From Stutzerimonas stutzeri KOS6 (lineage in GTDB: Bacteria; Pseudomonadota; Gammaproteobacteria; Pseudomonadales; Pseudomonadaceae), in NCBI RefSeq assembly GCF_000307775.2, contig NZ_KK020676.1, forward strand, positions 2,098,970-2,162,969: DNA of 64,000 bases, in the 5' to 3' direction. Positions 36,133-45,052 of this stretch are shown piece by piece. The notes beneath the pieces were generated by a model. That model did not search any database. It was given only the letters and a program-made list of their open reading frames with translations, and was not told the origin of the DNA. The translations under genes and the position numbers were made by a program. How positions within the stretch are numbered: the first letter of the stretch is position 1; each line of letters starts with the position of its first letter.

Positions 36133-36405
36133 TCACACGTCCAGCAGCGGGCGGTGCTTGATGTGCCGGGCGAAGACCTGCATGAACTGCGGATCAACGC
36201 GCGCACCCCACACCGCCAAAGAATGGCCGACGATCCAGAGCACCACGCCGGGAATCCACAGTTGAAGGCCCAGCCCGACGGCGGCGGCCAGCGTGCCGTT
36301 GGCAATTGCCACGGTGCGCGGCGCACCGCCCAGCAGGATCGGTTCCGTGAGCGACCGATGCAGCGGCACCTCGAAGCCGGCGGCGAAGGTGTCCGGGGCA
36401 CTCAT
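36133..36405 (-). CDS. trbD: TrbD/VirB3-type conjugal transfer protein
   Basis: A 90-residue membrane protein. The N-terminal FEVPLHRSLTEPILLGGAPR motif is diagnostic of TrbD/VirB3, followed by two close hydrophobic segments (residues about 31-65) and a short basic cytoplasmic tail. VirB3-type proteins help anchor the VirB4 ATPase, whose gene is next. The start overlaps the trbC stop (ATGA). Confidence 0.93.
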   Translation of the reverse strand: MSAPDTFAAGFEVPLHRSLTEPILLGGAPRTVAIANGTLAAAVGLGLQLWIPGVVLWIVGHSLAVWGARVDPQFMQVFARHIKHRPLLDV

Positions 36406-36785
36406 ACGACGGCCCCGCCGGAGAAGCTGAAAAACGACAGGAAGAAGCTCGAAGCCGCAAACGCGATGGACAGACCGAACACGATCTGGATCAGCTTGCG
36501 GAATCCGCCCGACGTGTCGCCGAAGGCGAGCGCGAGGCCCGTGGCGATGATGATGATGACCGCGACGATGCGCGCCACCGGCCCCTGGATGGATTCGAGG
36601 ATGGATTGCAGCGGGCCTTCCCACGGCATCGAGGAACCGGCGGCCTGCGCGGTTCCGGTCAGGAACAACAGCAGCGCGGCCAGCAGCAGCCCTTGCCCCG
36701 CAGGGCGGGCCAGGCAGCGCAGCCGCGCAAGACGCAATGCCGGATTTGCAGAAAAACGGAAAGCAGGAAAAGTCATCTGCGTCAT
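36402..36785 (-). CDS. trbC: TrbC/VirB2-type pilin
   Basis: A 127-residue prepilin. A long signal region ends at about residue 48 (LLFLTGTAQAAGSS), and two hydrophobic segments make up the mature pilin (RIVAVIIIIATGLALAFG and LIQIVFGLSIAFAASSFFL). In IncP-type systems TrbC is cyclised by the TraF peptidase; a TraF homologue lies at 58803-59402 in this element. The gene overlaps trbB and trbD at both ends. Confidence 0.93.
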   Translation of the reverse strand: MTQMTFPAFRFSANPALRLARLRCLARPAGQGLLLAALLLFLTGTAQAAGSSMPWEGPLQSILESIQGPVARIVAVIIIIATGLALAFGDTSGGFRKLIQIVFGLSIAFAASSFFLSFFSFSGGAVV

Positions 36786-37858
36786 GGCAGTTCTCCAAGT
36801 GAGTCAGGGGATGGGGAAGTCGCCGCAGCGGATGCGGCATCGGGGTTTGGCGACAACTCGGGAAACGGCGTGTCCAGCGCGTCCGCCTCCCAATTCGCCA
36901 ATCGGTAGCCCACGCCGTCGAAGCCGACGACGCGGGCGATGCTCTCGATGCGGCGTTTGCGCCCACGCCCGGCAATGTGGATCACCACGTTGACCGCCTC
37001 GGCGATCAGCGCACGCGGCGGGTTCACGGCCACTTCGAGAATCAGTTGCTCCAGGCGCAGCAGCGCGCCCAGCGCGGAACCTGCGTGGATCGTGGCGATG
37101 CCGCCGGGGTGTCCCGTGCCCCACACCTTGATGAGATCCAGCGCCTCGGCGCCGCGCACTTCGCCGACGACGACGCGATCAGGCCGCAGGCGCATGGACG
37201 AGCGCACCAGCTCGGTCATCGACACCACGCCTGCGCGGGTGCGCAGGGGAACGTGGTCGCGGGCCGCGCATTGCAGCTCCACCGTGTCTTCGAGCACCAG
37301 CACGCGGTCGCCCGTGGCTGCGATCTCAGCCAGCAGCGCATTGGCGAGCGTGGTCTTGCCGCTGCTGGTGGCGCCGGCGATCAGCAAGTTCTGCCGCTCG
37401 CGCACGGCGCGAACGAGAAAGCCCGCCTGCGCGCTGGTCATCATCCCGTCAATGACGTACCGCTCCAGCGGAATCACGCCGATGGCGCGCTTGCGCAGCG
37501 CGAAGGCTGGCCCCGGCGCTGCCGGCGGCAAGATGCCCTCGAAGCGTTCGCCCGTTTCGGGCAACTCGGCGGACAGCAGCGGCTGGCCGCGATGGACTTC
37601 TGCGCCGACGTGGGCCGCGATCAGGCGGATGATTCGCTCGCCGTCCGCCTCGGGCAGTTCCACGCCCATCGGCGCGCGCCCACTGGAAAGCCGATCCACC
37701 CAAAGGGTGCGATCAGGATTCAGCATCACCTCCACCACGTCCGGGTCTTCGAGCGCGGCGGCGATCAGCGGCCCCATCGCTGTGCGCAGCATCTGGATGC
37801 GGCGGTCGAGCGACGTGGCGGTCATGGACTGCCCTTCAGTGGAAATACGGGCGCTCAT
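36782..37858 (-). CDS. trbB: TrbB/VirB11-type ATPase
   Basis: A 358-residue secretion ATPase of the VirB11/GspE superfamily. It has Walker A LIAGATSSGKTTLANALLA near residue 165, the Asp box VLVLEDTVELQC, the RPDRVVVGEVRGAEALDLI Walker B region and the His box TGHPGGIATIHAG. These hexameric ATPases act at the inner-membrane base of the channel. The ATG at 37858 overlaps the stop of the CopG-like gene; an internal ATG 11 codons on is possible. Confidence 0.95.
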   Translation of the reverse strand: MSARISTEGQSMTATSLDRRIQMLRTAMGPLIAAALEDPDVVEVMLNPDRTLWVDRLSSGRAPMGVELPEADGERIIRLIAAHVGAEVHRGQPLLSAELPETGERFEGILPPAAPGPAFALRKRAIGVIPLERYVIDGMMTSAQAGFLVRAVRERQNLLIAGATSSGKTTLANALLAEIAATGDRVLVLEDTVELQCAARDHVPLRTRAGVVSMTELVRSSMRLRPDRVVVGEVRGAEALDLIKVWGTGHPGGIATIHAGSALGALLRLEQLILEVAVNPPRALIAEAVNVVIHIAGRGRKRRIESIARVVGFDGVGYRLANWEADALDTPFPELSPNPDAASAAATSPSPDSLGELP

Positions 37859-38319
37859 GACGCACGCTCCCGCGCTTGCGCGGCTGCTTCCGCGTCTTCC
37901 ATCCGCATTGGGTCGGGATGCAGTTCCTCCACCACGTCGCGCACCAGGCTGCGGCCCCGCAGCAGGTGGCGGCCAAGCTGCTCGGTAAACTGCTCGAAGC
38001 GCGCTTTGCCCTGCGCGCGTGCCGCGTCTTGGTGCGCCTCGGGAACCGGCGTGCTGACGGTCAGGTAGTAGCGGATGAATAGCGCCAGCGTTTCGATGGC
38101 GATGTTCTGGTCGCGCTCCATGCGCTCGGCCTGGCGCGACAAGCGATCAAGCCGCTTGGCAATGGCCGCCTCGCGCTGGTCAGCGGCATCGGGCGACAGC
38201 CACGATGCGAGCGCCGCCGCGACGATGGACGACTTGGACACGCCTTTCTTGGCGGCCAGCTCGTCCAGGCGCTTGGCGTGCTCCGGCTGGATGAACAGGT
38301 TGAGGCGGTAGTGGCTCAT
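37855..38319 (-). CDS. CopG/ribbon-helix-helix-like protein of the transfer operon
   Basis: A 154-residue protein. The N-terminus (MSHYRLNLFIQPEHAKRLDELAAKKGVSKSSIV) has the beta-strand, helix, helix pattern of ribbon-helix-helix DNA-binding proteins. It is followed by a helical, highly charged region with two hydrophobic patches. A gene of this type always lies between traG and trbB in Tn4371-type elements and is usually called a CopG-family regulator. It overlaps both neighbours by 4 bases and probably autoregulates the operon or assists TraG; the role is not established. Confidence 0.85.
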   Translation of the reverse strand: MSHYRLNLFIQPEHAKRLDELAAKKGVSKSSIVAAALASWLSPDAADQREAAIAKRLDRLSRQAERMERDQNIAIETLALFIRYYLTVSTPVPEAHQDAARAQGKARFEQFTEQLGRHLLRGRSLVRDVVEELHPDPMRMEDAEAAAQARERAS

Positions 38320-40319
38320 AGCTCGATTCCGTCGTTAGGGTCGAGGGAAGCCAGCCGGGCCGTGCGCTGCATGGCTGGATCGAGCTGGCGAGGAAGGGGA
38401 AGCGGCAAGTCGTCGTCGTCATCGAGCAGCGCAAGGTCGGCCGCGGGCGCGGCCAGCTCGGGGTCGTAGGCGACGGTTTCGGAGAGTTCGGGCTGACGGC
38501 GTGGGCCACCGTCGTCGGCCGAAGCGGCGAGGCCTTCGGCGGCATCGGTTGCAGGTGCGGTAGGCGTGGCGGGAATCGCCAGGCCGCTCCAGTCGTCCGG
38601 GCGAGTCGGCGGCGCGTCGGCGTATTGCCCGTCTGACAGCGGCGGTGGTGGCAGCACGCGCCGCTTGAAATTGCTGTCCGCGTAGTAGCGCAGCTTCTTC
38701 GCCTTGATCGGCGCCACGCTGGACACCATGACCACCGCCTCGTCGGGCGGAAGCTGCATGACTTCGCCGGGCGTCAGCAGCGGGCGTGCGGTTTCCTGGC
38801 GCGATACCATCAGATGCCCAAGCCACGGCGCGAGCCGGTGGCCCGCGTAGTTGCGCTGCGCGCGCAGCTCGGTCGCAGTGCCCAGCGTTTCGGAGATCCG
38901 TTTGGCCGTGCGCTCGTCGTTGGTGGCGAACGTCACGCGCACATGGCAGTTGTCGAGGATCGAATGGTTCTGCCCATACGCCTTGTCGATCTGGTTCAGG
39001 CTTTGGGCGATGAGGAAGCTGCGGATGCCGTAGCCGGCCATGAAGGCCAGCGCCGTCTCGAAGAAGTCCAGGCGCCCCAGCGCCGGGAACTCATCGAGCA
39101 TCAGCAACAGCTTGTGGCGGCGCTCGATGCCGTCGGAGCCATCGAGCGATTCGGTGAGGCGCCGCCCGATCTGGTTGAGGATCAGACGAATGAGCGGCTT
39201 CGTCCGCGAAATGTCCGAAGGCGGAACCACCAGATACAGCGATACCGGGTGCTCGGCAGAAATCAGATCCGCAATGCGCCAGTCACAGCGCGAGGTGACT
39301 TCGGCCACCGTGGGGTCGCGGTACAGACCGAGGAACGACATGGCCGTGGACAGCACGCCGGAACGCTCGTTGTCCGACTTGTTGAGCACTTCGCGCGCAG
39401 CGGAGGCCACCACGGGATGCGGGCCATCGCCGAGATGCGGCGTGGTCATCATCCGGTGCAGGGTCAGCTCGAACGGGCTGGCCGGATCGGAGAGGAAGTT
39501 GGCGACGCCGCGCAGCGTCTTGTCCTCGCCCGCGTAGAGGACGTGCAGGATGGCGCCGACCAACAGCGCATGACTGGTCTTCTCCCAATGGTTGCGCTTC
39601 TCCAAGGCACCTTCGGGATCGACCAGAATGTCCGCGATGTTCTGCACGTCGCGCACTTCATGCGCGCCGCGGCGTACCTCCAGCAGCGGGTTGTAGGCCG
39701 CCGACTTCGCATCGGTCGGGTTGAATAGCAGGCAGTGGCTGAACCTGCTGCGCCAGCCGGCGGTGATGCTCCAGTTCTCACCCTTGATGTCATGGATGAC
39801 GGCCGATGCTGGCCAGCTCAACAAAGTGGGCACCACCAGGCCCACGCCCTTGCCCGAGCGCGTGGGCGCGAAGGTCAGGACGTGTTCCGGGCCTTCATGC
39901 CGCAGGTACTGGTGCTCGTGCTGGCCGAGGAACACGCCGGCAGGCTGTGTGAGGCCAGCCTTGCGAATGTCCTGCGCGCTCGCCCAGCGCGCAGAGCCGT
40001 AGGTGGTGACGAGGCGTGCCTGCCGCGAGCGCCAGACCGACATGGCGATGGCAACGACCACGGCGACCATGCCGCTGATGCCAGCAATGGCACCGCCGGT
40101 GTCGAAGACCTCCGGCGCATAGGCGCCGAAGAAGAACCACCACTCAAACAGCTTCCACGGGTGGTAGATCGACGTGCCAAGAAAATCGAACCAGGGCGAG
40201 CCAAGGCGTACTTGATAGCCAAGAGCGGCGGCTGTCCATTGTGTGGCGCCCCACACGCCGGCGATCACGATGCCGAATACGACGGCGATCTGACCGAACA
40301 GCACGTTCGTCCCTTGCAT
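38316..40319 (-). CDS. traG: TraG/VirD4-type coupling protein
   Basis: A 667-residue coupling ATPase that brings the relaxase-DNA complex to the mating channel. Two N-terminal membrane segments (residues about 8-30 and 55-95) are followed by Walker A FAPTRSGKGVGLVVPTLL near residues 150-165. Walker B LLLMLDEFPALGRLDFFE is near residue 405, and the conserved IAQSLNQIDKAYG comes next. The C-terminus is acidic and Pro-rich. I use the ATG at 40319 because GGAGG lies about 8 bases before it; the longer frame adds 17 residues without a ribosome site. Confidence 0.95.
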   Translation of the reverse strand: MQGTNVLFGQIAVVFGIVIAGVWGATQWTAAALGYQVRLGSPWFDFLGTSIYHPWKLFEWWFFFGAYAPEVFDTGGAIAGISGMVAVVVAIAMSVWRSRQARLVTTYGSARWASAQDIRKAGLTQPAGVFLGQHEHQYLRHEGPEHVLTFAPTRSGKGVGLVVPTLLSWPASAVIHDIKGENWSITAGWRSRFSHCLLFNPTDAKSAAYNPLLEVRRGAHEVRDVQNIADILVDPEGALEKRNHWEKTSHALLVGAILHVLYAGEDKTLRGVANFLSDPASPFELTLHRMMTTPHLGDGPHPVVASAAREVLNKSDNERSGVLSTAMSFLGLYRDPTVAEVTSRCDWRIADLISAEHPVSLYLVVPPSDISRTKPLIRLILNQIGRRLTESLDGSDGIERRHKLLLMLDEFPALGRLDFFETALAFMAGYGIRSFLIAQSLNQIDKAYGQNHSILDNCHVRVTFATNDERTAKRISETLGTATELRAQRNYAGHRLAPWLGHLMVSRQETARPLLTPGEVMQLPPDEAVVMVSSVAPIKAKKLRYYADSNFKRRVLPPPPLSDGQYADAPPTRPDDWSGLAIPATPTAPATDAAEGLAASADDGGPRRQPELSETVAYDPELAAPAADLALLDDDDDLPLPLPRQLDPAMQRTARLASLDPNDGIEL

Positions 40320-40555
40320 GACCTGGCCTCCGATTTCTCCTGCGCTGATTCCTCTTGGAAGAAGCGGCACAACAACGTGCTGCAGGCGTCAGGATCGGTG
40401 CCGGGTCAGTGCCGGTCAAAGACCGTTTCAAGCAGAAAGGTCGAGCAAAAAGACAGAGTTCGCGCGACGGCGAGCCAAAGAAAAACGCCGCAAGCGATGG
40501 CGCATTACGGCGTGTCGGCCAGAAAGATGAAGGCGAGGCGGCGAGCCGCCAACGG
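40320..40555. other. Gap between the exclusion lipoprotein gene and traG
   Basis: 236 bases without a supported ORF. It could hold a promoter for traG and the trb operon; I found no clear hexamer pair. Confidence 0.35.
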
Positions 40556-40834
40556 TCAGAACTTCGGCGATTCTTTCGGCGGCGTGTAAGGTGTTTCGCC
40601 GTCACCATAGAACCGCTTGCGCGTGGCTTCTGCCACCCTGTTGCACAGCACGTCGCCGAGCTGGGAACGGTCGGTCTTGCATTGCTGGCGCAGTTTTTTG
40701 AGCCGTTCGGGGTTGGATGCCAGCTCCTCCACCGTCGGAATGCTCGCCTCTGAAACGGTGGGTCTTTGAGGTGCCTCGGATTGGCCGCAGGCAGCCAAGA
40801 TTGCCACTAACAAGAACGGGATGATCTTCTTCAT
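40556..40834 (-). CDS. EexN-like entry-exclusion lipoprotein
   Basis: A 92-residue lipoprotein: signal peptide KKIIPFLLVAILAACGQS with Cys near residue 16. The mature part has NPERLKKLRQQC, then a second Cys and RVAEATRKRFYGDGETPYTP. It matches the Cys-pair pattern of the trbK-like protein at 32609-32929 and shares its C-terminal GDG-TPYTP motif with TrbJ. EexN-type proteins sit in the inner membrane or periplasm and exclude a second element of the same type. Its start overlaps the stop of the LysR gene (ATGA), so it is made together with the regulator. Confidence 0.8.
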   Translation of the reverse strand: MKKIIPFLLVAILAACGQSEAPQRPTVSEASIPTVEELASNPERLKKLRQQCKTDRSQLGDVLCNRVAEATRKRFYGDGETPYTPPKESPKF

Positions 40835-41775
40835 GGCGTAAGTTTCTCCGGCGGATCAGGATCGTCGCCCAGCTTGGGCCTATGGAAGTCCGGCAATTCG
40901 ATGGCCTGCACGCGCTCAATGAAGTGCGCCAGCTCATCGGACGGCTCGCTGTCGGGGTACAACAGGTAGGTAGTCAGCGGCGGCACGCGCAACGCCAGCG
41001 GTCGGGCTACCACGCCCGAGTCAGGGTTGGCGGCAATGCGCGCGGCACCAGCCAACCCAAGCGCGAAGCCGGCTGATACCAGCGCTATCATCAGATCACA
41101 CGTAGCAACTCGTTCTGCGACCAGTGGCTCCATGTCCGTCCGGCGTAGTATCCGATCGAAGTGTTTAGCAGGGCCTTCACACACTTGCGGATCACACAGG
41201 ACAAGCGGATAGCGCAGCAGTTCTTCCAGGGGAATGCGCTTGTGGGCCAGCAGCGGATGCCGCGCAGGCACTGCCACCATGATCGCATCGCTCCAGACTG
41301 GTATGGAGGTGATGCCATCGCCCGTTTCATTGGACTGCGCGAACCCCACGTCATATAAGTCGTCATGCAGACCCTTGATCTGCTGAGACAGCGGCACCTC
41401 GAAGAAGCGGATTTCGACTTCAGGTTCTTCCTGTCGGCATAGCGCCAGCAAGGCCGCCAAACGCGAGGGTGTGATGCCGTCGGACAAGGCGACGCGCAAT
41501 TGTCCATGAAAGCCATTCGCCGCCGCTTTCACACTGTCACGCGCTTGTTCCAAGGCAGCGAACACACGGCGCACGTGCTCCAAAAATAGCTTGCCTGCTC
41601 GTGTCAGTCGTGTACTGCGAGTGGTGCGGGCAAGTAGCACCACGCCAAGTTCTTCCTCCAATTCCTTTATTGCCCGCGAAAGAGGTGATTGTTCGATATG
41701 CAACCGCTCTGCTGCACGGGCGAAGTGCAATTCTTCTGCAACAGCGAGGAAACAGCGTAGATGTCGGAGTTCCAT
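40831..41775 (-). CDS. LysR-family regulator of the transfer region
   Basis: A 314-residue LysR-type regulator. The helix-turn-helix is at residues about 1-60 (MELRHLRCFLAVAEELHFARAAERLHIEQSPLSRAIKELE), and the co-inducer domain spans about 90-290 (GQLRVALSDGITPSRL). A LysR gene at this position, just upstream of traG, is typical of Tn4371-type ICEs, where it is thought to control transfer. It is divergent from the cargo operon, so the 263-bp interval may carry sites that coordinate both. Confidence 0.92.
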   Translation of the reverse strand: MELRHLRCFLAVAEELHFARAAERLHIEQSPLSRAIKELEEELGVVLLARTTRSTRLTRAGKLFLEHVRRVFAALEQARDSVKAAANGFHGQLRVALSDGITPSRLAALLALCRQEEPEVEIRFFEVPLSQQIKGLHDDLYDVGFAQSNETGDGITSIPVWSDAIMVAVPARHPLLAHKRIPLEELLRYPLVLCDPQVCEGPAKHFDRILRRTDMEPLVAERVATCDLMIALVSAGFALGLAGAARIAANPDSGVVARPLALRVPPLTTYLLYPDSEPSDELAHFIERVQAIELPDFHRPKLGDDPDPPEKLTP

Positions 41776-42038
41776 TGTTTTGCCTCCAATGCAACCGGCA
41801 TGGAATTCATGTCCTGATTAGCGGAGGGCGAATTCCTTCAAAACCAGTGGGCACTTGTTACACGCAGATACGAGACTTTAGGCCGATCCCTTATTCGAGC
41901 ATCTTGTCTCACCAACGCTACCTACTTGATCTTACGTATGTCTCTTGACCGGCAGCAGTTTGAAAAATCCGCTTCGGATGCACAATTATCACTCTGAACA
42001 TGAAAATTTTGTACTATCCTGTCGTCGTTTGACATCAA
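41776..42038. promoter_or_regulatory. Divergent regulatory region between LysR and the defence operon
   Basis: 263 bases between the two divergent starts, noticeably AT-richer than its surroundings from 41950 on. TTGTACTAT near 42009-42017 could be a -10 region for the defence operon, but I see no good -35 at the right distance. The lower GC content suggests that the cargo's promoter region has a different origin from the ICE backbone. Confidence 0.4.
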
Positions 42039-42305
42039 ATGGCCTCCACCATGCCCACAGACAGCAACGAAGGCGAAATCCTCACCATCAGGCAGGTAGC
42101 CGACTACCTGAAGGTCACGGAGCGAACGATCTACAGGTTGGCCGGAGTCAAGAAGATCCCAGCCTTCAAAGTTGGCGGGACGTGGCGGTTCTCGCGTGCA
42201 GACATTGATAGTTGGATCAAGCAGCAGTCATTGGAAGGACTCGACGCTGCGCGCGAGGGTGACCACACGGCCAATGGCCAAACGAACGATGGAGTGCGTA
42301 AGTAA
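42039..42305 (+). CDS. Excisionase-type HTH protein at the head of the defence operon
   Basis: An 88-residue protein. Residues about 13-66 are a MerR/excisionase-like helix-turn-helix (EILTIRQVADYLKVTERTIY, then GGTWRFSRADIDSWI). This domain is common in phage excisionases but also as a small regulator heading defence operons. The stop overlaps the next start (TAATG), so it belongs to the operon rather than to the ICE excision machinery. Probable role: autoregulator of the system. A second ATG at 42051 is possible. Confidence 0.8.
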   Translation: MASTMPTDSNEGEILTIRQVADYLKVTERTIYRLAGVKKIPAFKVGGTWRFSRADIDSWIKQQSLEGLDAAREGDHTANGQTNDGVRK

Positions 42306-45052
42306 TGCTTGGATTGACTCTTCGGGATGAGTTTCGGGGCAAGCGCCTCAAGGGGACAGCCATTGAGCTTTCCAACGACTCGAACACTGGTGCTACCCAG
42401 ATCGCCGCACAGGCGTTCTTGGAGATCACCTACCCCACCCACGATCTGCTGAAGGGCATCGAAGCCGTTGGCCCCAACCAGGGGCGGCCAGTGGTCGTGA
42501 TCGGCGAGCGCGGCCTGGGTAAGTCGCACTTGATGGCAGCGCTCTACCACGCTGTCAACGATGCCGCATCGACGGGCGCGTGGCTCAACTCTTGGTCAAG
42601 CACGCTGGGTGATCCCGGTATCGGCAAGATCGCGCTGCGCGATGGCATGTTGGTCATTGGCGAGAGCCTGCACCGTCAACGCTACAAATTCCTGTGGGAC
42701 CTGCTGTTCGAGCGCCATCCGCGCGGCGAATTCATCAAGGGCAAGTGGGAGGGTATGGGCGCGGCCAAGACCGACATCCCCTCGGACAAGCTCATCATCG
42801 AACTGCTGGAGCATCGGCCCACGATGCTGCTCCTCGACGAATTCCAGACTTGGTACGACGGCCTGACCAACACCAAGCAGTACCCATGGAAGCACTGGGC
42901 GTTCAATTTCATCCAGATCCTGTCGGAGATCGCCAAAGAGCGCCCCGACCTACTGGTGCTGGTGATCTCTGTGCGCAACGGCGGCAGCGACGCCTACCAG
43001 CAGGTGCACCGAGTCAACCCGGTGGCCATCGACTTCAAGGCGGGAGGCAATGCCGAGCGTATCCAACAGGATCGACGGCGGATGCTGTTGCATCGTTTGT
43101 TCGACAACCGCCTGCAGATTGCAGACGGCACCATCGAATCCCTGGTTGCGCAACACGTCTCCGAATATTTCCGACTGCTGGACGTGCCGCCCGCCGAGCA
43201 GGATCGCAAGCGCCGCGAATTCACCGAGTCCTGGCCCTACGCACCGCACTTGCTGCGTCTGCTTGAGGAACAGGTGCTGATCGCCACGGATGCGCAAGAA
43301 ACGCGCGACATGATTCGCATCCTGGCCAACCTCTACAAGAGCCGGGGCGAAGCGGTGCCGGTGCTCACTGCTGCTGATTTCCGGCTGGATGACGATGCCT
43401 CGGGCATTGGAGCGCTGCTGGATTCAGTGTCCAACGAGCACCATCGCACCCTGCGCGAAAAAGCACAACACAACATCATTTCGGTCACCGAAGCGGTGTA
43501 CGACCATGCCAACCTTGCGCCTCACCTACAAGAAATCATAGGTGCGTTGTGGCTGCGCTCCATCGCCGTCGGCAACCTCGCCGGCGCCGAGCCCGCTACG
43601 TTGCAAGTAGACATCACCCGCAACAAGCCGGTCGACAGCAACGCATTCCAGGTTGAGCTGGCGACCATCGTGGAAAACAGCTTCAACATCCATCAGGATG
43701 GCCCGCGCTTGGTCTTCCGCGAAGAAGAAAACCCTCGCGCCAAGCTGATGGCTTGCGCGCGCAACGATAAGCTGTTCACCGATGGTTCCGATCAGGCGCA
43801 GCTTGCCAAGCAGGTGCGCTATGTTATTGGAGGCAGCGACGAGGTCGCTAAAACCTTCCGCGTGATTGCGCTGCCGAAATCGTGGCAGAACGATCCGTGG
43901 GCCTCGCTCGACGAAGCCGAGCAGCCGGAGCGCTGGGATGACCGGCTTCCCATTCTGGTGCTGCCCGAAGAACCGGAAAAAGTTGACCAGACGCTGGGAC
44001 GCTGGCTCAAGGATCACCTGCAAAAGCGCCGCAACACCATTCGTTTCTTGTTGCCCCGCGCCGGTTCCACCAATGCCTTTCAGGATCGCGACCTGCTCAT
44101 CCTTGCCCGTGCCGAAATGAAGGCGCAGGAATGGAGTGGGCAGAACCCCGAATACAAGAAACTCCACAAAGAATTTGAAGGCACGCTGCGCGAGAACCTG
44201 AAGAAGCGCTTCGATCGGTTTGCCATCCTGCACCGCTACGACCACCAGAACCCGCAACAATCGCTGTTCAGTACGGAACATCTGAAAAAGCAAGGTGCAC
44301 AAATCCCCGAGGGCATCGAGGAAACGCTGACCAACGACCTCTTTGTTCCCGAAGACTTCGAAGACCTCGTGCTTGAAGCTGCCTCGGAGAACGCCCCCCT
44401 CGGCAAGCTGCTGCGTGAATTGCAAGAGCCTCGCCCTGCGGGTCAGGATTGCATCCCCTGGCTGGGTGAAACCGCGATGAAGGAGCGCATCCTGCGCTTG
44501 TGCGCGCGCGGCAAGATCGCAATCAACCTGCGTAATCTGGAGCATCTGCAAACGCAGGCGGGCGAAGATGAGGACACCGCTTGGCGGCGCTTGCGGCCCA
44601 AGCTCTCCTACACCGGGCGTCAGCTCGATGAAGTGTTCCTGATGGAACCCTCGGCGGTGTCCGCCACCGGCGGCACAACTCCACCCGCTCCGCGGCCACC
44701 TGCTGGCGGCAATGGCGGATTGGGCGGCAATATCTTTGGCGGTAGCACAATCCCGGCCCCCGGTGTACAAGAGCCGCAGCCTGGTACTCCATCCACCCCA
44801 GCCTCTACGCCGGGCGGAATTTTCGGTGGCACAAACAGCACCACCAAACCGCGAATCCCTCTCTCTAACCCTCCAACCTCGCCGCTCAACCTGATCGGTA
44901 AGCTCGAAGGCTGGGGCATTGGCCCAGCCACACCGGTGGCCGAAATCTCCATCAAGGTATCTGCCGCCACCGGCGCGCAGCTCAAAGAACTGCTCAAGAA
45001 GCTGCCCGATGGCATGACTTTCGAGCTGAGCCTTGAGAAGGAGGACAACTGA
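42305..45052 (+). CDS. DUF499 ATPase, BrxC/PglY-like
   Basis: A 915-residue protein of the DUF499 family, the large P-loop ATPase of BREX (BrxC) and Pgl (PglY) systems. Walker A is GERGLGKS at residues 67-74 and Walker B LLLDE at 175-179. The sequence LVISVRNGGSDAY has the family's sensor-like strand. Residues about 780-860 form a Pro/Gly/Thr-rich linker (GGNGGLGGNIFGG, then PGTPSTPASTPGG). A compact C-terminal domain ends AQLKELLKKLPDGMTFELSLEKE, resembling a small ligand- or DNA-contact domain. It overlaps the next gene by one base (TGATG). In BREX this ATPase is needed for both modification and restriction. Confidence 0.88.
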   Translation: MLGLTLRDEFRGKRLKGTAIELSNDSNTGATQIAAQAFLEITYPTHDLLKGIEAVGPNQGRPVVVIGERGLGKSHLMAALYHAVNDAASTGAWLNSWSSTLGDPGIGKIALRDGMLVIGESLHRQRYKFLWDLLFERHPRGEFIKGKWEGMGAAKTDIPSDKLIIELLEHRPTMLLLDEFQTWYDGLTNTKQYPWKHWAFNFIQILSEIAKERPDLLVLVISVRNGGSDAYQQVHRVNPVAIDFKAGGNAERIQQDRRRMLLHRLFDNRLQIADGTIESLVAQHVSEYFRLLDVPPAEQDRKRREFTESWPYAPHLLRLLEEQVLIATDAQETRDMIRILANLYKSRGEAVPVLTAADFRLDDDASGIGALLDSVSNEHHRTLREKAQHNIISVTEAVYDHANLAPHLQEIIGALWLRSIAVGNLAGAEPATLQVDITRNKPVDSNAFQVELATIVENSFNIHQDGPRLVFREEENPRAKLMACARNDKLFTDGSDQAQLAKQVRYVIGGSDEVAKTFRVIALPKSWQNDPWASLDEAEQPERWDDRLPILVLPEEPEKVDQTLGRWLKDHLQKRRNTIRFLLPRAGSTNAFQDRDLLILARAEMKAQEWSGQNPEYKKLHKEFEGTLRENLKKRFDRFAILHRYDHQNPQQSLFSTEHLKKQGAQIPEGIEETLTNDLFVPEDFEDLVLEAASENAPLGKLLRELQEPRPAGQDCIPWLGETAMKERILRLCARGKIAINLRNLEHLQTQAGEDEDTAWRRLRPKLSYTGRQLDEVFLMEPSAVSATGGTTPPAPRPPAGGNGGLGGNIFGGSTIPAPGVQEPQPGTPSTPASTPGGIFGGTNSTTKPRIPLSNPPTSPLNLIGKLEGWGIGPATPVAEISIKVSAATGAQLKELLKKLPDGMTFELSLEKEDN

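Noticed and set aside
42039-42305. ICE excisionase
   Set aside because: It has an excisionase-like HTH, but its stop overlaps the DUF499 start and it lies in the cargo, far from the expected integrase; the AlpA-like gene at 62022-62303 is a better candidate.
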